A stretch of DNA of 64,000 bases, from the NCBI GenBank assembly GCA_017165825.1, contig CM029386.1, forward strand, positions 8,955,682-9,019,681, written 5' to 3'. Positions 1 to 10,419 of this stretch are shown here, piece after piece (position 1 is the first letter of the stretch; each line of letters opens with the position of its first letter). The position numbers and the translations under genes are program-made. This DNA comes from Hepsetus odoe. Lineage: Eukaryota; Chordata; Actinopteri; Characiformes; Hepsetidae. The notes under the pieces were generated by a model that saw nothing but the letters and a program-made list of their open reading frames with translations, made no database searches and had not been told where the DNA came from.

Positions 1-695
1 CCCACCTGCTAATGTCATAACAGAAAAGGCAATGCAAACTGCTACAATGAAAAGAATATGAAAAATAAGCTAAAAATAGTTAATGAGCTCCTTAGGTTGA
101 TGTGTAACGCATAGTTTCGCTTGCAAGTCAAACATTCATTTTCAAATTAATATGACAATTTTTGGTCTGGCCCTTACATTTGCACATATTGCCAATGCCT
201 TCTGCTATCTCTGTGATAAAACATGAACCATCCTTTGTATTAGTTTTTATATGAAGTGCACTGCACATGCTACATTTGCATTGAAGGGCAGAATGCATTT
301 GCCAAGTTATTAAAATATATTCAAATTAAAGGCTAAGTATTAATAGAAATATTTAAGGGTCATAATTTATTCAAGCAATTTAACTAGTTGAAAACTGCAT
401 CTACAAGATGTGATTATATAGTTAGCACTTCACTGCAGGGGTATTTGGCTACATGGCATCTACATAAGCTTTCATGATATAAATCTACATAGACATGAAT
501 ATAGGTTTATTCCAACCAGCATCCATTGGCACACTTTATGGGGTGACACTGATTAAAGTGCTCTTTATGACAATTGGCGCTTGTTGGACACACCATGAAT
601 TTAGCTGAACGTCAGTCGTCAAAAAGGCTTATGTAGGCTTATGAAAGCCACCTTACAGTGAAAGGTTACTAAAGTGGGTCAAGTGAAAAACACAC
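1..695. other. left edge: micall2 intron, no feature seen
   Basis: AT-rich. Minus-strand scanning did not show the expected last micall2 exon (the EEDQML-like end), so it probably lies beyond the window. Confidence 0.5.
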
Positions 696-812
696 CTCAG
701 TCTGTCCTCATCAAGACTATCTACAATAGAAGGCTCTGGTCATTGACTATTTCCACCAGCTTCGCCATCAGCTCCGCTTCTCGCTTGCGGTCTGAAAATG
801 TCTTCAAATGCT
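696..812 (-). pseudogene. micall2: micall2 exon 15 (bMERB), frameshift
   Basis: HLKTFSDRKREAELMAKLVE and IVNDQS run to TAG at 721-723, but IVDSLDEDRLR (identical to human) follows in another frame up to a gtgtgt donor. Net error of +2 or -1 nt. Confidence 0.83.
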
Positions 813-902
813 CTTCACAAGGAGAGAGGTATAGGTTAATAAAAGAAATATATACATATTTTTTATGATAGCATTTCAATAGAGTTTTTTTCCTTGCTAT
901 AC

Positions 903-976
903 CTAGTTTTTCCATTAGTTTCCGAAGCTCTGCTTCTACAGTAGGCTGCTCTTCTTCTAGATCCTGGGTTCTTGCT
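903..976 (-). pseudogene. micall2: micall2 exon 14 (bMERB), intact
   Basis: RTQDLEEEQPTVEAELRKLM matches human RLEEQQLDIEGELRRLM. Acceptor cacag, donor gtatag, phase 1 out. Confidence 0.82.
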
Positions 977-1074
977 CTGTGAGATTTCAGTTAATTTTTT
1001 TAGCAGCTGCATTTAGAAGTTTACTAGCACCTCTGATGCATGATAAATTGGTCAGTCTAAGTGCACATACTTAC

Positions 1075-1176
1075 ATGTAGACCAGCTCCGACTCCCTGCG
1101 CATGTAAACCTGTTTGTTGCGGATTAGGCTGAACCATTCCACCATTAGGTCATTCATTGACGGTCTTCTTTATTCT
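1075..1176 (-). pseudogene. micall2: micall2 exon 13 (bMERB), 1-nt deletion
   Basis: MNDLMVEWFSLIRNKQVY and RRESELVY match human LMVDWFWLIHEKQLLLRQESELMY. Reading from the splice phase gives NKEDRQ then TGA; the conserved frame needs one more base. Acceptor ttcag, donor gtaagt. Confidence 0.82.
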
Positions 1177-1870
1177 CTGAAAGAGAGCCACAGGTCATTT
1201 TCTGTTGTGGCTGGCAGACATTGCGCATGGTAGCCTGCATCTTAAATTTTATAGCATTACAAATTTACAAATAAATAAAAGATAGAAACTTCTTCATGAA
1301 TAAATGACATTAACTGTTGCTCAAATCCAAAAACAGGACAGCTACACCTTAAACTAAAACTGAACTAACTGTACATACTGAAATAAAATAACTGGAATGA
1401 TTCATTAGTGTACAGTGGCCATACTGTTTAATACACTGTACACTAATACACTTACAGATGGCATTCTGCACCATTCCAACACATTTGGTGTTTCAAGGAC
1501 TTATGATCTCTACTTCCTATACTATTTCAGTGAAGAACGCGAGGGAGAAGTCAAAAATACCTTCAACATAATAAATATGGATAACTGGCAACAGTGAGGT
1601 GACAGCTGTGATTTAACAGGTAGATGATTGCAGCACATTACACAGAAAATAATTAAATTATTATAGAACCTCCAGTTTAATGCTACTTTACAGAGTAAAC
1701 ATGTTAGTGACAGTAAGAGTTGCATGCCACCCATTCAGAAGCCAACACAGCAAAAGCAAATATAAAAGAGTGGAAGGTGGGAGGAAAGAGGATAGGAAAG
1801 AAAAAAGGAAATTTTCTTGTGAAATTGCTCCATTGCAGTGGTTTATTATAAAATTTGTAATTACACTCAC

Positions 1871-1999
1871 CTTCCTCACAGGTTCTGAGCTGTTTCTCCA
1901 GCTCCACTCCTTTCTTCTCTAGGATGTCCAAATTAATCTCAATTTCCTTTAGTTCTTTCCAGAATGTCTTCTCGGTAGGGGAATGTATTCAGGTTTTGA
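1871..1999 (-). pseudogene. micall2: micall2 exon 12 (bMERB start), premature stop
   Basis: Ends KELKEIEINLDILEKKGVEL...TCEE, the first bMERB helix (human ALELRGVELEKRLR). The expected PEYIP just upstream is out of frame with it, and the phase-consistent frame has TGA four codons in. Donor gtgagt. Confidence 0.8.
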
Positions 2000-2360
2000 C
2001 TAAAAATGACAAACAAAAAGCAAACTCAAAACTAATATTTAGATTATCAACCTACTTCAGTAAATTGCATCCACTGATGAACGATCTGACTATCATCAAT
2101 GGTAGTCCTTTAATTTCCACTATCAAAATCTGTTGTATGAGTTATACTAGAAATAGGACGGTCATTAATTTTTATTTGCAGTTAAATAATATAGAAATTA
2201 TTCTGACAAATAAGTAATCAGAGCCTTAAAAACAAGGGCAAATTATAAACAATTATCTGTGTTAGCCTGTCTTTAAAGTTAAATAGACTTAAAGTTGTTA
2301 GATAGCAATATGCATGTACAGATGAATGGCTTTCATGATCACTCAAAAATGACAAACTAC

Positions 2361-2443
2361 CTTTAAATGCTTCTTTGTGATCTGAATGATAAACAGAGCA
2401 GCAGTCTGGAATATCCACAAGTGGAGCACCTGTTACAAGCCTA
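2361..2443 (-). pseudogene. micall2: micall2 exon 11, intact
   Basis: RLVTGAPLVDIPDCCSVYH... to HKEAFK, acceptor tttcag, donor gtagtt; phase 2 in, 1 out. Confidence 0.65.
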
Positions 2444-2833
2444 CTGAAATGGGGGAAAACACACAACAGCAGGATGTCATTAAAACGTGTTTGTAGTTAC
2501 GGATTTCAGTTCTATGAAGTAAAACAAAAAAGTATGCTATAAACCGCGGTGGCATAGGGACTACTTTATCAAGCCATGTGTTATCTTAATTGCTAATCTT
2601 AAAAGGTTACAGCTATTCTCTGGTACAGAAGGAACACGAAACATTATGTTCAGAAAGCTTTAACATAATTAATATAAGTAACAGTGACAGCCCTTTAAAG
2701 GATTATAAAATCTGAAAAAAATAAATAAAATGCATACATTTTTTTTTACATCAATTAAATGACATTCTTTCTTTTGAAAATATAATCCACATAAAAAAAG
2801 CATATAAAATAAAAGCATGCTTTGAAGACAAAC

Positions 2834-2903
2834 CTAGGCACTATCAGTTCCTTTTTCTCTGTAGCGGAATCAGCAAGTGATCCGGAGCTGCCACTCTTTG
2901 AGT
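2834..2903 (-). pseudogene. micall2: micall2 exon 10, intact
   Basis: DSKSGSSGSLADSATEKKEL, acceptor ggttag, donor gtttgt; phase 1 in, 2 out. Joins exon 9 only in exon 9's second frame. Confidence 0.7.
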
Positions 2904-3028
2904 CTAACCACCAATGAAAATCAGAAGATCAGTAAACACACATACTGCATATGTTGAGATATATTACACAATAATTATCAATACCATATATATACATTTA
3001 TATAACATATACTTATCAATTGAGATTG

Positions 3029-3119
3029 CGAGATGGATGAATCAACAGTTTGTGTTTTATTTATATTATATATATATATATATAAATAAAAACACAAACT
3101 GTTGATTCAAATCCATCTC
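3029..3119. repeat. 91-bp near-perfect inverted repeat
   Basis: Arms gaatcaacagtttgtgtttt and its complement flank a TA-repeat centre near 3075, with one or two gaps. Could fold into a long hairpin in the micall2 transcript; MITE-like in form. Confidence 0.7.
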
Positions 3120-3189
3120 ACTTGTCTCAAGTAAATTGAAAGTGCCTGTTATGTATTTCCAAGCCTTACCAATTTGCCCTCAACACAAA

Positions 3190-3427
3190 TTGAAAGTGAC
3201 TACCATTGTCACTGTGAAACGCAGCACAATACAACACAATGAAATTCAGCCTCTGTGTTTCACCCATACACACACACATGCAGCAGCTACTGAAAGCTGC
3301 CCGGGAGCAGTGACAGGGATGGTACCTTGCTCAAGGGTACCTCAGGGCAACCTACTGGTGAAGGAATCAAACCCACATCTTCGGATCTGGGGCCAACTCC
3401 CTAACAACACTAGACCACCACTGCCCC
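3190..3427 (-). mobile_element. tRNA-derived SINE, family A
   Basis: Pol III box-like ends (minus strand: gggcagtggtggtctagtg) and the shared body (acctcagggcaaccta, ggagcagtga, gaaattcagcctctg). Near full length, in a micall2 intron. Family A has at least twelve copies in this window. Confidence 0.85.
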
Positions 3428-3918
3428 AGCATATTATTAGACATGATATTAGAGTTGTTCAAATTAGCACATACACACACACAAACAAATGGTGAATAAC
3501 CCAAATTTCTGCAATAGCAACTGTCCAAGGAGAATGTATCACAGGCAGGAAGGGAAAAGTCCATTCTTGAAGCTGATGTGTTGGAAGCAAGAAAATATGC
3601 AATTACACTGAGTATCTGAGTAACTTTGACAAGGGCCAAACACCATGAGGAGAGACGACTGGGTCAGATCAACTCCCGGCAGGTCAAGATGGGCGTCCCT
3701 GGTATTCTACATGTCAAAGTTGCTTGTTCAGACTATTACACGGCACACATTTTCTTGTTGCAGTCCCCAACAAAAGTGGTCCAACTAAGTAAAACTGGTA
3801 AAACAATGACAATGTCATGAGTGCTCTAGACTCATTGTCAAGTGAGAAACAAAAGTTAGCTCATCTTGACCAACCGCACAGAAGAGCTGCGTAGCACAAA
3901 CCCTCTGAGGGGGAAAAA

Positions 3919-3949
<31 letters not shown>

Positions 3950-4149
3950 CAATAATAATAATAAAAGCACCCTTGCCAGAGTTTTTTTTTTTCAGGAATA
4001 TTTTGAACAGGGCCAAAAGTTCCAAATTCATATCTAGGGACACGTTTGGACCCAGTCCAATCCAAAGAGGCCCACTGCAATAACTACAGAACTTAGCTGG
4101 ATCTGCTGTCACCAGTCAGGTGCTAGAAACCAAAGAAATCTTTATAAGT

Positions 4150-4347
4150 GAAGTGAAAGTGAAAAGTGAAAGACAACCCTTGTTGGCTGTGAGGTCACAG
4201 CACACTACACACAGTGTACCACAACGAAATTGGATTCCAGATTTGCAACCCATGCACTCAAAACACCATGCAGCAGTGGAAGCATTGAAAAGTGCCCAGG
4301 AGCAGGACGGGATGGTACCTTGCCTGCAAAACTTTCAGGCAACCTAA
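4150..4347 (-). mobile_element. SINE family A, truncated at the tRNA end
   Basis: Shares gaggtcacagcacac, cacaacgaaattgg and gatggtacctt with the other copies; the tRNA-like head is missing. Lies just downstream of the exon-9 side of the micall2 intron. Confidence 0.7.
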
Positions 4348-4458
4348 AAACTAAAAGTTGGGATAGAAGGTTTGTCCCAATTATACATGCTACCAAATTA
4401 ACATATTCATACATCAGAATACAAATAAGGTATACACTAAAATCTATAAAACTCTTAC

Positions 4459-4657
4459 CATCAAGTTTGCTGTCATTTTTAAAAGGATTAGCAAGGGGTG
4501 ACTTGGACGGTGCTAGGATGGTGCTTGTAGACAGAGTTGAAGAGAAGATGGAGCAGATCCAGATGGCTGAGGTGCTGAGTTGGACACCATTGGCTGTGAT
4601 ACTGCCTCAGGTATTTCACTGTGAGCCCTAACGGGTGGGAAAGTTTTGGTCTCAGGC
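4459..4657 (-). pseudogene. micall2: micall2 exon 9 (linker), frameshifted
   Basis: Enters as PETKTFPPVRAHSEIPEAV and ends as ILAPSKSPLANPFKNDSKLD in a different frame. The length (199) disagrees by one base with the entry and exit phases; straight reading meets TAG. Donor gtaaga. Confidence 0.7.
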
Positions 4658-5335
4658 CTGACAGGCAGAAGGAGAAAAAAAAAAAAAAAAATTTATATAT
4701 ATATATATACTAACATCATTTCAAATGCTGCAGGCTTTGAAGTGTGTAGTAACCTTCTTCTCACCTCAGACTATGTCAAAAGATAAGGGGGACAAGGAAC
4801 AGAAGAAAAAGAAGCTTTCAGACGCGACATGCCGCTGGTTTCTTCGCGCGTGGCAAGGAACGCCCGAGAGCCAATGGTAAAGCGCAAGAAGTGTGTTTAT
4901 GTGACTTGGCCTGAGATTTCAAATCCAATCAAAACAGCAAAGTCCAAAAGTGTCCATTAAGATTCAAGCAGAGAAAATCTCAAGTCCAGCCTATGAACAT
5001 TATTTAAACACTAAAGGTCTACTATACTTTTTTAGCACAGGACTGACTTTTATATTTGTTTAGATTCAAACATATGCGCTAGAAAAGTGAGTCAAGTAGT
5101 CGAGCATGGAAAAAAACAAAGCAAAGCACTTGGGAATAGTTTGAGCATAGAATCTCCAGTCTGAAGGAGCTGTTTCACTTCTGGAAATGGTAGCCAAAGA
5201 AATCCAGACAGATTAAAGCAAAACAGATACAAGACTGTGAATTAGTTGAGAAACTTCTGAGGCATCTGTACAGATGCTATTAGCCTGGTTTTTAACCTTG
5301 ATCTCACTGCAAATGAAGCGTCAAATGTGCCTCAC

Positions 5336-5488
5336 CATGGTTACTGGTTTTGATGAGTCTTTTGCTTTAAGCCATCGTGATGTTTTGGCTGAAGGGTTGG
5401 TGCCACTTGGTTCCAGATCTGTCTCCAACGATTTCAGAAGGATTCTAGCAGAGGGACCTTTGGTGCAGCTGGGGCCTTGGAGATGCTC
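5336..5488 (-). pseudogene. micall2: micall2 exon 8 (linker), in-frame stop
   Basis: Acceptor tataag, donor gtgagg. The phase-consistent frame gives MSISKAPAAPKVPLLESF then TGA; a second frame gives a coding-like LLKSLETDLEPSGTNPS and KTSRWLKAKDSSKPV. The acceptor lies beside a long A/T homopolymer and TA repeat (5490-5537). Confidence 0.6.
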
Positions 5489-5489
5489 C

Positions 5490-5496
5490 TTATATA

Positions 5497-5537
<41 letters not shown>
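5490..5537 (+). repeat. (TA)n plus 32-nt A run
   Basis: tatatata then a long uninterrupted A run abutting the acceptor of micall2 exon 8 (a T run on the coding strand). Confidence 0.9.
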
Positions 5538-5540
<3 letters not shown>

Positions 5541-6540
5541 ATTGTCCACAAGGGGGCAACATTTGCCAGTTCATGGAGAAGGCAATAGGCCACCAGACAA
5601 TGCCTAATTCCATTCCATGTCATCTTTTGAGCTATTGACAATTGAGAGTGCAAAATAAATAGCTCCCTATTAGCAGATGGGCAGAATCCAGGACCCAACA
5701 GTCCTACAACCAGTTAGAAGTCAAGCTGGAGAAAATGTTTGGACCAATCCAAAGTACCAGTCTGCCATCAACTAAAGGAAGTTTGAGGATCAATGGCTAG
5801 TTATTATTCAATTAATTAGTTATTGTTAAACATGAGAAAAGAATGGTCACCCAAGTAGTTGAAAGAAAGATTGCATGCTATTCAAATAGCAGTTGTAGTT
5901 GAAAATACTTACTAAGAACAACTGAACAAGAACAACAAAATTCTCGATTTTAAAACCATCACTCTTACTAGGATATAGTTTTAATGTACTATGTGTAGAT
6001 GAAGGGTGACTCAATTCAGAAACTAACAGCTTGGATTAGCTCGAATGTTCCCACACTCCCCCGACTGACTCCGTTAAATTGTTTACAGACTCTAGCATCA
6101 AAGGCTTTAGAAAAATCTCATATGAAAGTAAGAGTAAAGTATCTTTGGAAGCCATTTTCTTTTTTAAAGCTTAATAAAAGTCATTTTATTAGTGGGTCTA
6201 TTCTAAATGGAGCAATTTTCTCTTTGTTTTAGATGTGATGAATAGATTAGACACTTCAGATAATCATGCTACTAATACGTTGCAAACGGAAATCAGAGAA
6301 CTCTACACGCAGACTGGCAGTTCCACAAAAATGCTGAGGCTGGCAGCAAAGAACGAAATTAAGCAGCTGCCAACTAGCATCAAGCACATGACGTCATGTT
6401 AACTGGCAAAGAGCAGCCCTTGGAGCCTTCTAAGGAGAATGTGTGTTAAGATAAGGCAATACAATATTGATTACAATAAATAATTTATTGTATGTCAGAT
6501 GTCATTTACCTCAAATGGAACTAATAAAACAAAAGCTTAC

Positions 6541-6833
6541 ATTGCACTGGCTGCCAGCCCAACGACCACTACTTTAGCTGAGCTGCTGTTTTTGCTGGTT
6601 TCTTCAATCACTAACTTGCTAATGACTGATTTCGCTTTTTCCTTCTCTCTCTCATTTTCTTTTTCCTTTTCGCTCTTTGCCCAGTCTGCTGGCCGCAGAA
6701 CAACCTCCTGCCTTTAACAGCACTCCCACCGGGACTCCTGCGCCCTGATGGGTAGTTTTCACACCACCAAGCTCAAATAGCTGGACTTGTTGTATGGCTC
6801 TGGGGTTGACACTACTCCAGCATTAGAGTGTGA
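6541..6833 (-). pseudogene. micall2: micall2 exon 7 (linker), internal stops
   Basis: SHSNAGVVSTPEPYNKSSYLS, then TGA and TAA in the phase-consistent frame; KTTHQGAGVPVGVLLKAGG continues in a neighbouring frame, and RPADWAKSEKEKEN... returns to the first. Consistent with two compensating indels. Acceptor ttgag, donor gtaagc. Confidence 0.65.
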
Positions 6834-6983
6834 CTCAAAAAATCTGTTGGTAAATGGGGAAAAAAAGACAAGTCTCTAACATTGGATAAAATCAGAATCT
6901 GCTGCATACTTGTATTCACAGTATCTAGTAATAGGAGTAGGAGCACCATCATAATCAAAAATAATTTGTATTTTTATCCTCAC

Positions 6984-7417
6984 CTCTGCCTGGTTTCTGC
7001 ATTCTTCAGAATTGTGCTAATGTAGATTTGGGGACTGGGTGGGCTGTCTGTGGTCTGAGCTACAATTTACAGTCACACTGAGGCCTTCAAAACGTGCTAT
7101 TGTGGGCCTGGAATGAGGGGAGGGTGTAGGACTAGAAGAATGCTCAGCCTTACTGATCTTCCAAGGAGAGCTTGGAAAAAATGGACTGGCAGTCTTCCCC
7201 AGTCCTATGACCATCAGAGGTGAATTTTGATTGGTTGAGGCAGGCATGATCTTGGATGGTTGGTGTGGTTTTTGCTATTATAAAAGGTATTAAACTTGAG
7301 CAGTCAAGGTTTGATGGAGGTTTTTGTGTTTTAGTGTGTGACTTGCAGATAAAAGTGTTCGGCTCTTTTCCAGGTTTGTATGTACCGGATAGAAGAATGT
7401 TGGAACATTCGCTGCAC
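6984..7417 (-). pseudogene. micall2: micall2 exon 6 (second LIM finger, linker), frameshifted
   Basis: Starts CSECSNILLSGTYKPGKEP...FICKSH, completing the LIM domain. Read on, this frame stops at about 7160, while the plausible Ser/Pro-rich linker (MPASTNQNSPLM..., EHSSSPTPSPHSRPTIARF) is in another frame and has a TAG before HNSEECRNQAE. The exon length (434) is one base out of phase between its LIM start and its 3' edge (donor gtgagg). Confidence 0.75.
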
Positions 7418-8424
7418 CTGTAAAGAGTAACTTTATTTAAAGCCTAACTACAGCACACATAAGGAATAAAATATGTCTTTAACAACATTCAGTGAAATCT
7501 TTATAGATGAAAAGTAAGGCATTATAACTTATATTGAGTACATTATTCCTAGTATTTTCCTATTATTACTGCTTTCTCTAGTTTTTTTTTTTTCCATGGT
7601 TACAAAGTAAACATGCCTTTTACCCATGGTTAAATCTAGCTAACAGCAGAATCATTTCCAAGCAAGTCCACGCAAGTTTTTTTTTTTTTTCCAGTAGTTT
7701 TCAGTAGTGTTTTTATTTTGCTTCAGATGTTAGGCAGGTAATTAAAAACTAGAGTTTCTTTTCTTGGAAGTTTCCATTTTGTTTTTCAAACAACAAAATA
7801 GAAATTTAACTTTTTGATTATATTTCATTTATTCACAGTCTTATCATGAATTAAATAAAACTGTTGATATGGCAAGTCCTAAAAACCTGTCAGACTATTT
7901 AATATGCCATTCTGAATGACAACCATACTGAGTCACTGCCCATGTGTGCATGATGTCATCTCTCTAATACATGAGGCATTACAATGACAGCAAAAATTCT
8001 ATATAGCCTTAAGGAACTGAACTGGGTCTGAAATCCACGTGCATTTACTCAACATTATATATTTTAGAATAATAAAAACAATTTTCTGCTAAAAAACAAC
8101 ACAGTTGGTTTGAGTAGTTAGCCTGCTGATACTGAAATCTAGTAATATAAAATTCTTATGCAAGAGTGCAATCTTCTTTTTCTTACTTCTACATTTTACG
8201 GTTATTTTTTCCTTTAAATCTCTCTCTTGGATCTTGATCTTTGTATATTTTGCTTTTGGAAAAGAGTTTTTACTTAGTAAATGTGCCTTCACCAATTGGT
8301 TGCTTATTCTAAACATTAATATTCTCCTTTTCTCTTTTGTTGCGAAGATTTTCTCTTGTGCAGCTAAACCAGAACATGGACAAAAGGACACTTTTCTGAC
8401 AAAAAAAAAAATTGCTTTTCATAC

Positions 8425-8552
8425 TTGAAACAGTTCCTGTGATAGAGCTTCCCATCCACTAGGTGACGCTGCACAAGGTGGACATGTTTGATGCAGCTGT
8501 TACAGCTACTGCTTATTGTGCTTTTATTGGAACGCTCAACCAAGATGTCTCT
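8425..8552 (-). pseudogene. micall2: micall2 exon 5 (first LIM zinc finger), intact
   Basis: CNSC...HVHLVQRHLVDGKLYHRNC gives the first Zn ligand set. Acceptor ttccag, donor gtatga, phase 2 out. Confidence 0.88.
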
Positions 8553-9009
8553 CTGGAAAACAAATCAGTACTATCGTAAAATTACAAAAAAATTATTTAT
8601 ATTATTATGTATTTAACACATATGGCAAATAACAGAACAAGGCATAATGTAGATTGATTTTTTAGCACTGTGTGGCTGGGGATGCTAGCCCACTTAAATT
8701 TGCTTCTCAACTCAATATGTCAACCCTTTCAGGTGTCAAAGTATCATTTGCACATGTTTGGTAGGCTTGATTTGAAGAATAGAGGAGGTGGAGTCGTGTG
8801 ATGATGGAGATCTGTTTTAGCAACAAAGAACTTTAATCCCAGAGGATGTTTTAAAAGGCACTGCACTTCAAAAGAGAGAGTCCTTGAATCATTTAATTTA
8901 GATTTTGTTAAACCCTGATGCCATCAGGCAATACAGCCTATATTTCCACCAGAACACACTGCAAAACGAGTCACAAATTATAAAAATTACATTTTGAGTT
9001 TCCTCTAAT

Positions 9010-9200
9010 TTACATTTACGTCATTTAGCAGACGCTCTTATCCAGAGCGACTTCCATGTCCTAATTAGAGGGACAGTCCCCCTGGAGCAACTCAGGGTTA
9101 AGAGTCTTGCTCAGGGACCCAGTGGTGGTAGTGCCAGTTGTGGATTTGGAACTCAAAATCTTCTGAGCCATAGGTCCATAGGCAAGCACCCTAACACTTT
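9010..9200 (-). mobile_element. tRNA-derived SINE, family B
   Basis: Carries the widespread fish motif catttagcagacgctcttat then ccagagcgactt, followed by ccctggagcaactcaggg and a degraded tRNA-like head. In the intron between micall2 exons 4 and 5. Confidence 0.75.
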
Positions 9201-9467
9201 GGCAAGAATGCAACTATCATATTAATCAAATAAATGTGCAAATGATCCCATCTCTCCCAGATGTTCTACGAATCTCCTGCATGTTGCCAATATATACTAT
9301 CCCGAAAAGAACTTGAAAACAAGCAAACGAGCGAAAAGAAAGACACCGACAATCAATTACATAGAAATACACGTTCGAAAAAAAATACATGATGAAAGCA
9401 AAGTAACACTTGTCTTTTAAACATTTTAAAAATAGATTGTCAAGTATAAACAAGTCCTTAAGGTTAC

Positions 9468-9580
9468 CTTTCCGCTTAGGTGAGCCATATACTTTAGCTG
9501 TGACTGGTTGGTTTTCTCTTCCCAGGTCGCTTCTTCACTGGGCCCATCGGCTGGCCTTTTGATACCTGCCATGCCCCCAA
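9468..9580 (-). pseudogene. micall2: micall2 exon 4, intact
   Basis: IGGMAGIKRPADGPSEEA... to HLSGK, acceptor ctgcag, donor gtaacc, phases 1 in and 0 out. End of the CH domain and start of the linker. Confidence 0.88.
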
Positions 9581-10021
9581 CTGCAGACAGAAAAGAGAAA
9601 ACGTCACAGAAAACACAAACACTCCACTCAGTATTAAATATACAAGTTGAGGACCCAGCATTCTAACCAATATGAGTTTTCCACTAGAATGAAGATATTT
9701 GAATGGGATTTTCCAAAATGGGAAAACGTTATATCCCCTTTTACATTACAGGTTGGCATTTTTGCATTCTGATGGGTAGACTTCTCTGGCAATTCCAGAT
9801 TTCGGAGGTTAATTTATCATTACAAAAATTTTTCAGTGCTCTAGAGTCCAGTGGCACAATACTTTAAAATCACTCCAGCCAATGCTTGACATTTCACATC
9901 TGAGACCTGCTCATCCCATTTCATGATGCTAAAATAAGGTACAACAGAAAAAATGCCATTTTATTGCATTAAATCCTCCAGCACTTATTTCTATTACTAA
10001 AGATATAAGAGAATGCCTTAC

Positions 10022-10162
10022 TGGGACTGCGTCCATGAAAGTAGTTGTAATATTGGGAGACATGTGTAAGAATACTGAGGCTGTCGGGCACTTTGAGGGT
10101 CACCATATCTTCTATGCCCAGCAGGGCAGGGATGCCCAGCTCCTCCTCGCCATCCGGAAGGT
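10022..10162 (-). pseudogene. micall2: micall2 exon 3 (CH domain), acceptor lost and 1-nt deletion
   Basis: Encodes LGIPALLGIEDM...VSQYYNYFHGRSP, donor gtaagg. The expected start (AFRMAEE) reads TFRMA preceded by catg instead of a cag acceptor, and one base is missing between GCG and GAG. A cryptic AG (10146-10147) would restore phase 0 with exon 2 but drop six residues. Confidence 0.85.
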
Positions 10163-10387
10163 CATGATAGACACAGAAAGGTGGAGTGTAACAGAAAAAA
10201 AATATATAACACGCAACGAAATTCTAACAAATGGGCACTTCTTAAACAGGAGCCAAGAACTGCGGCAAAACAAGTAGGACTGAATGGCAAAGTTGGTTAC
10301 AAAACCACATTAGGCTGTTCATGGTTCTTATTTTGAAACGTGAAATTAGGACTTGGTCTGGTGAGGTTGTATTGAAACAAACAGTAT

Positions 10388-10419
10388 AATAAATAAATAA
10401 ATAAATAAATAAATAAAAA
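10388..10419 (+). repeat. (AAAT)n microsatellite
   Basis: About eight aaat units, 130 bp outside micall2 exon 3 on its intron-2 side. Confidence 0.9.

Noticed and set aside
3136..3495. 119-aa plus-strand open frame
   Set aside because: Entirely within a SINE A copy; similar frames at 35786-36055 and 51086-51274 are also SINE translations.
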